Source: Candidatus Phascolarctobacterium caballi
GTDB lineage: Bacteria; Bacillota; Negativicutes; Acidaminococcales; Acidaminococcaceae
DNA: 8,201 bases
Direction of reading: 5' to 3'
NCBI GenBank assembly: GCA_018065225.1
Contig: JAGHTS010000296.1
Location: forward strand, 1 to 8,201
Part shown: positions 6,902-8,201 of the stretch, in pieces
How the letters are laid out: each line of letters begins with the position of its first letter
Numbering within the stretch: the first letter of the stretch is position 1
The notes under the pieces: model-generated
What the model was told of the DNA's origin: nothing
Seen by the model: only the letters and a program-made list of their open reading frames with translations
The model's database searches: none
Position numbers and translations under genes: made by a program

Positions 6902-8146
6902 ATGTTGAAAATTGCAGGAAAACATGCACAAGGCAAAAGCTTTGTGGAAAAAATTTATGCCGCTAATGCGGCTGCAGTAGCAGATGCGGCAAAAGTTGGA
7001 AGCGAAAATGTTATCAATTCCACACTGGGGGCAATTTATGATGAAAACGAAAAATTAGTTTGTTTGCCTACTGTGGAAAAAGCATTTAAGGAGTTGCAGA
7101 TAGGTGATGTTTGTTCTTATGCTCCAATTTTAGGATTAGGGGAATACTCAGAATTTGTAAAAAAAGCCGCTTTTGGTAATTATTGTCCCAAAGGCAAAAT
7201 GGCTGTAATTGCTACCGCCGGTGGCGTCGGTGCGATTCATAATTCTATTTGGAATTATATGGATATTGGTGATACGGCTTTGGTGGCTGACTGGTTTTGG
7301 ATAAATTATGATATTATTTGTAAGGATATGAAACGTAATTTGGCAACTTATAAGATGTTTGATGAAAAACGTAATTTTAATCATGCGGCATTGGAAACCA
7401 AAGTTAAAGAATTGCTTTCAAAACAAGAAAGATTGTTATATATCCTTAATAATCCCGGACATAATCCTACTGGTTATTCATTGACAGAAGAAGAATTTAA
7501 AGGCGTTGTTGATATTTTGAACAGGCAGAGTAAAGCGTTTAACAAACCGATAACTTTTGTTTTGGATATTGCTTATATTGATTTTGCCGGTGAAAAAGAT
7601 GAAGTCCGTAAATTTTTCAAATATTTGGATGGATTGTCTGAAAACATTTTGACAATAGTATGCTATTCAATGTCCAAAGCATTTACATTGTATGGTCAAC
7701 GTGCCGGTGCGATGATAGGTATTTCCTCAAATGAAGAAATTATTAAGGAATTTATAGAAATCAACAGATATACCTGTCGTGCCACTTGGTCAAGTGTCAG
7801 CCGTGCGGCAATGAAAACAATGATAAATATAAGTACTAATCAGGAACTTTTGCATCAGATTGAAGCAGAAAGAAAATACTATTTGGATATGATAAAAAAA
7901 CGTGCAGATTTGTTTATGACAGAAGCACAAGAATGCGGCTTGCCGTTTATACCATATATTGCAGGATTCTTTATTTCCATTCCCGCAAAAGATTCACAGG
8001 CAGTATGTGAAGAATTAAAAAAGGTACATGTATATTGTGTTGCTTTAACAGCGGGTGTACGAGTTGCTTTGTGCGGTGTATCTTTGAAAAAAATTAAGGG
8101 CTTGGCACAAAAGATTATGCTTGCTATGAAAGCGGTGGGAGAGTAA
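6902..8146 (+). CDS. PLP-dependent class I aminotransferase (aspartate/aromatic type)
   Basis: This 414-residue cytoplasmic fold-type I transaminase moves an amino group between an amino acid and a 2-oxo acid. The motifs follow the AspC/TyrB (subgroup Ia) pattern: ATAGGVGA (104-111) at the PLP-phosphate loop position, NNPGHNPTG (183-191) with the cofactor-contacting Asn188, DIAYIDF (222-228) with Asp222 and Tyr225, YSMSKAFTLYGQRAG (255-269) with the Schiff-base Lys259 and phosphate-binding Arg266, RATWSS (293-298) where AspC-like enzymes have RANYSNPP, and Arg387 (GVRVAL) at the place of the substrate-carboxylate arginine. All catalytic residues seem present. Aspartate or an aromatic amino acid is the likely donor, but sequence alone does not settle it, so no symbol is given. 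It starts 18 bases after mutS2 behind a strong ribosome binding site, is probably the last gene of the run, and no terminator hairpin is visible after it. Confidence 0.9.
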   Translation: MLKIAGKHAQGKSFVEKIYAANAAAVADAAKVGSENVINSTLGAIYDENEKLVCLPTVEKAFKELQIGDVCSYAPILGLGEYSEFVKKAAFGNYCPKGKMAVIATAGGVGAIHNSIWNYMDIGDTALVADWFWINYDIICKDMKRNLATYKMFDEKRNFNHAALETKVKELLSKQERLLYILNNPGHNPTGYSLTEEEFKGVVDILNRQSKAFNKPITFVLDIAYIDFAGEKDEVRKFFKYLDGLSENILTIVCYSMSKAFTLYGQRAGAMIGISSNEEIIKEFIEINRYTCRATWSSVSRAAMKTMINISTNQELLHQIEAERKYYLDMIKKRADLFMTEAQECGLPFIPYIAGFFISIPAKDSQAVCEELKKVHVYCVALTAGVRVALCGVSLKKIKGLAQKIMLAMKAVGE

Positions 8147-8172
8147 TTAATCATATTTTTATAACTAAAAAT

Positions 8173-8201
8173 TTGTTTTTTAATGCCATAGATGTTATAA
8201 T
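8173..8201 (+). promoter_or_regulatory. Candidate sigma-A-type promoter with extended -10
   Basis: TTGTTT (8173-8178) is followed, after exactly 17 bases, by a perfect TATAAT (8196-8201). TG at 8193-8194 places an extended -10 (TGnTATAAT) in front of it. The -35 matches the consensus in only three of six positions, but an extended -10 can compensate. It lies in the only non-coding stretch of the window, 27 bases after the aminotransferase stop, and points to a gene starting beyond the right edge. The region is very A+T-rich, so chance resemblance is possible. Confidence 0.5.

Noticed and set aside
8162..8180. AAAAATTTGTTTTT as an intrinsic terminator.
   Set aside because: The only pairing is A with T over about five bases, with no G+C stem, so it would not be stable.
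1..8201. Search for CRISPR repeats, transposase genes, tRNA or rRNA genes, and defence or toxin-antitoxin modules.
   Set aside because: Nearly the whole window is taken up by six conserved coding genes; no spaced direct repeats, terminal inverted repeats, cloverleaf sequences or defence-type domains were seen.

Overview
The window is a compact, gene-dense stretch of bacterial chromosome. Six genes lie on the + strand with almost no space between them, and the A+T-rich 3' edge holds a possible promoter for a gene beyond the window. Base composition is low-GC (two hand-counted 60-base lines gave about 43% and 32%). Leucine is written mostly with TTG/TTA, and Shine-Dalgarno sites are purine-rich, with one near-perfect AAAGGAGGA. 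MutS2 with an Smr domain, a short ZapA, and a long two-part U32 protein directly upstream of mutS2 all point to a Bacillota (Firmicutes) bacterium. The zapA-U32-mutS2 order recalls Negativicutes, but that is from memory and should be read as inference.

Layout: positions 1-957 hold the 3' two-thirds of gltX (glutamyl-tRNA synthetase), cut by the window edge. Positions 967-1818 encode a secreted protein with a PdaC/RsiV-like N-terminal region and a chagasin-type (I42) cysteine-protease-inhibitor domain at its C terminus. Positions 1820-2068 encode ZapA. Positions 2061-4517 encode an 818-residue U32-family protein with two cysteine clusters, probably an RNA hydroxylase of the RlhA/TrhP superfamily rather than a protease. 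Positions 4520-6883 encode MutS2. Positions 6902-8146 encode a fold-type I PLP aminotransferase of the aspartate/aromatic group. Positions 8147-8201 are non-coding and end in a candidate extended -10 promoter.

The gaps between genes are 9 (6 from the upstream ATG), 1, -8, 2 and 18 bases, and I see no terminator between them. Co-transcription of all six, with translational coupling at several junctions, is therefore likely. Three of the products act on translation: tRNA charging, probable rRNA/tRNA hydroxylation, and collided-ribosome processing by MutS2. ZapA belongs to division-ring assembly. The secreted inhibitor and the aminotransferase have no obvious functional tie to the rest.

Most of the window is well-understood housekeeping. 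The least ordinary items are the chagasin-domain fusion and the second cysteine cluster of the U32 protein. I saw no mobile element, CRISPR array, RNA gene or defence system.
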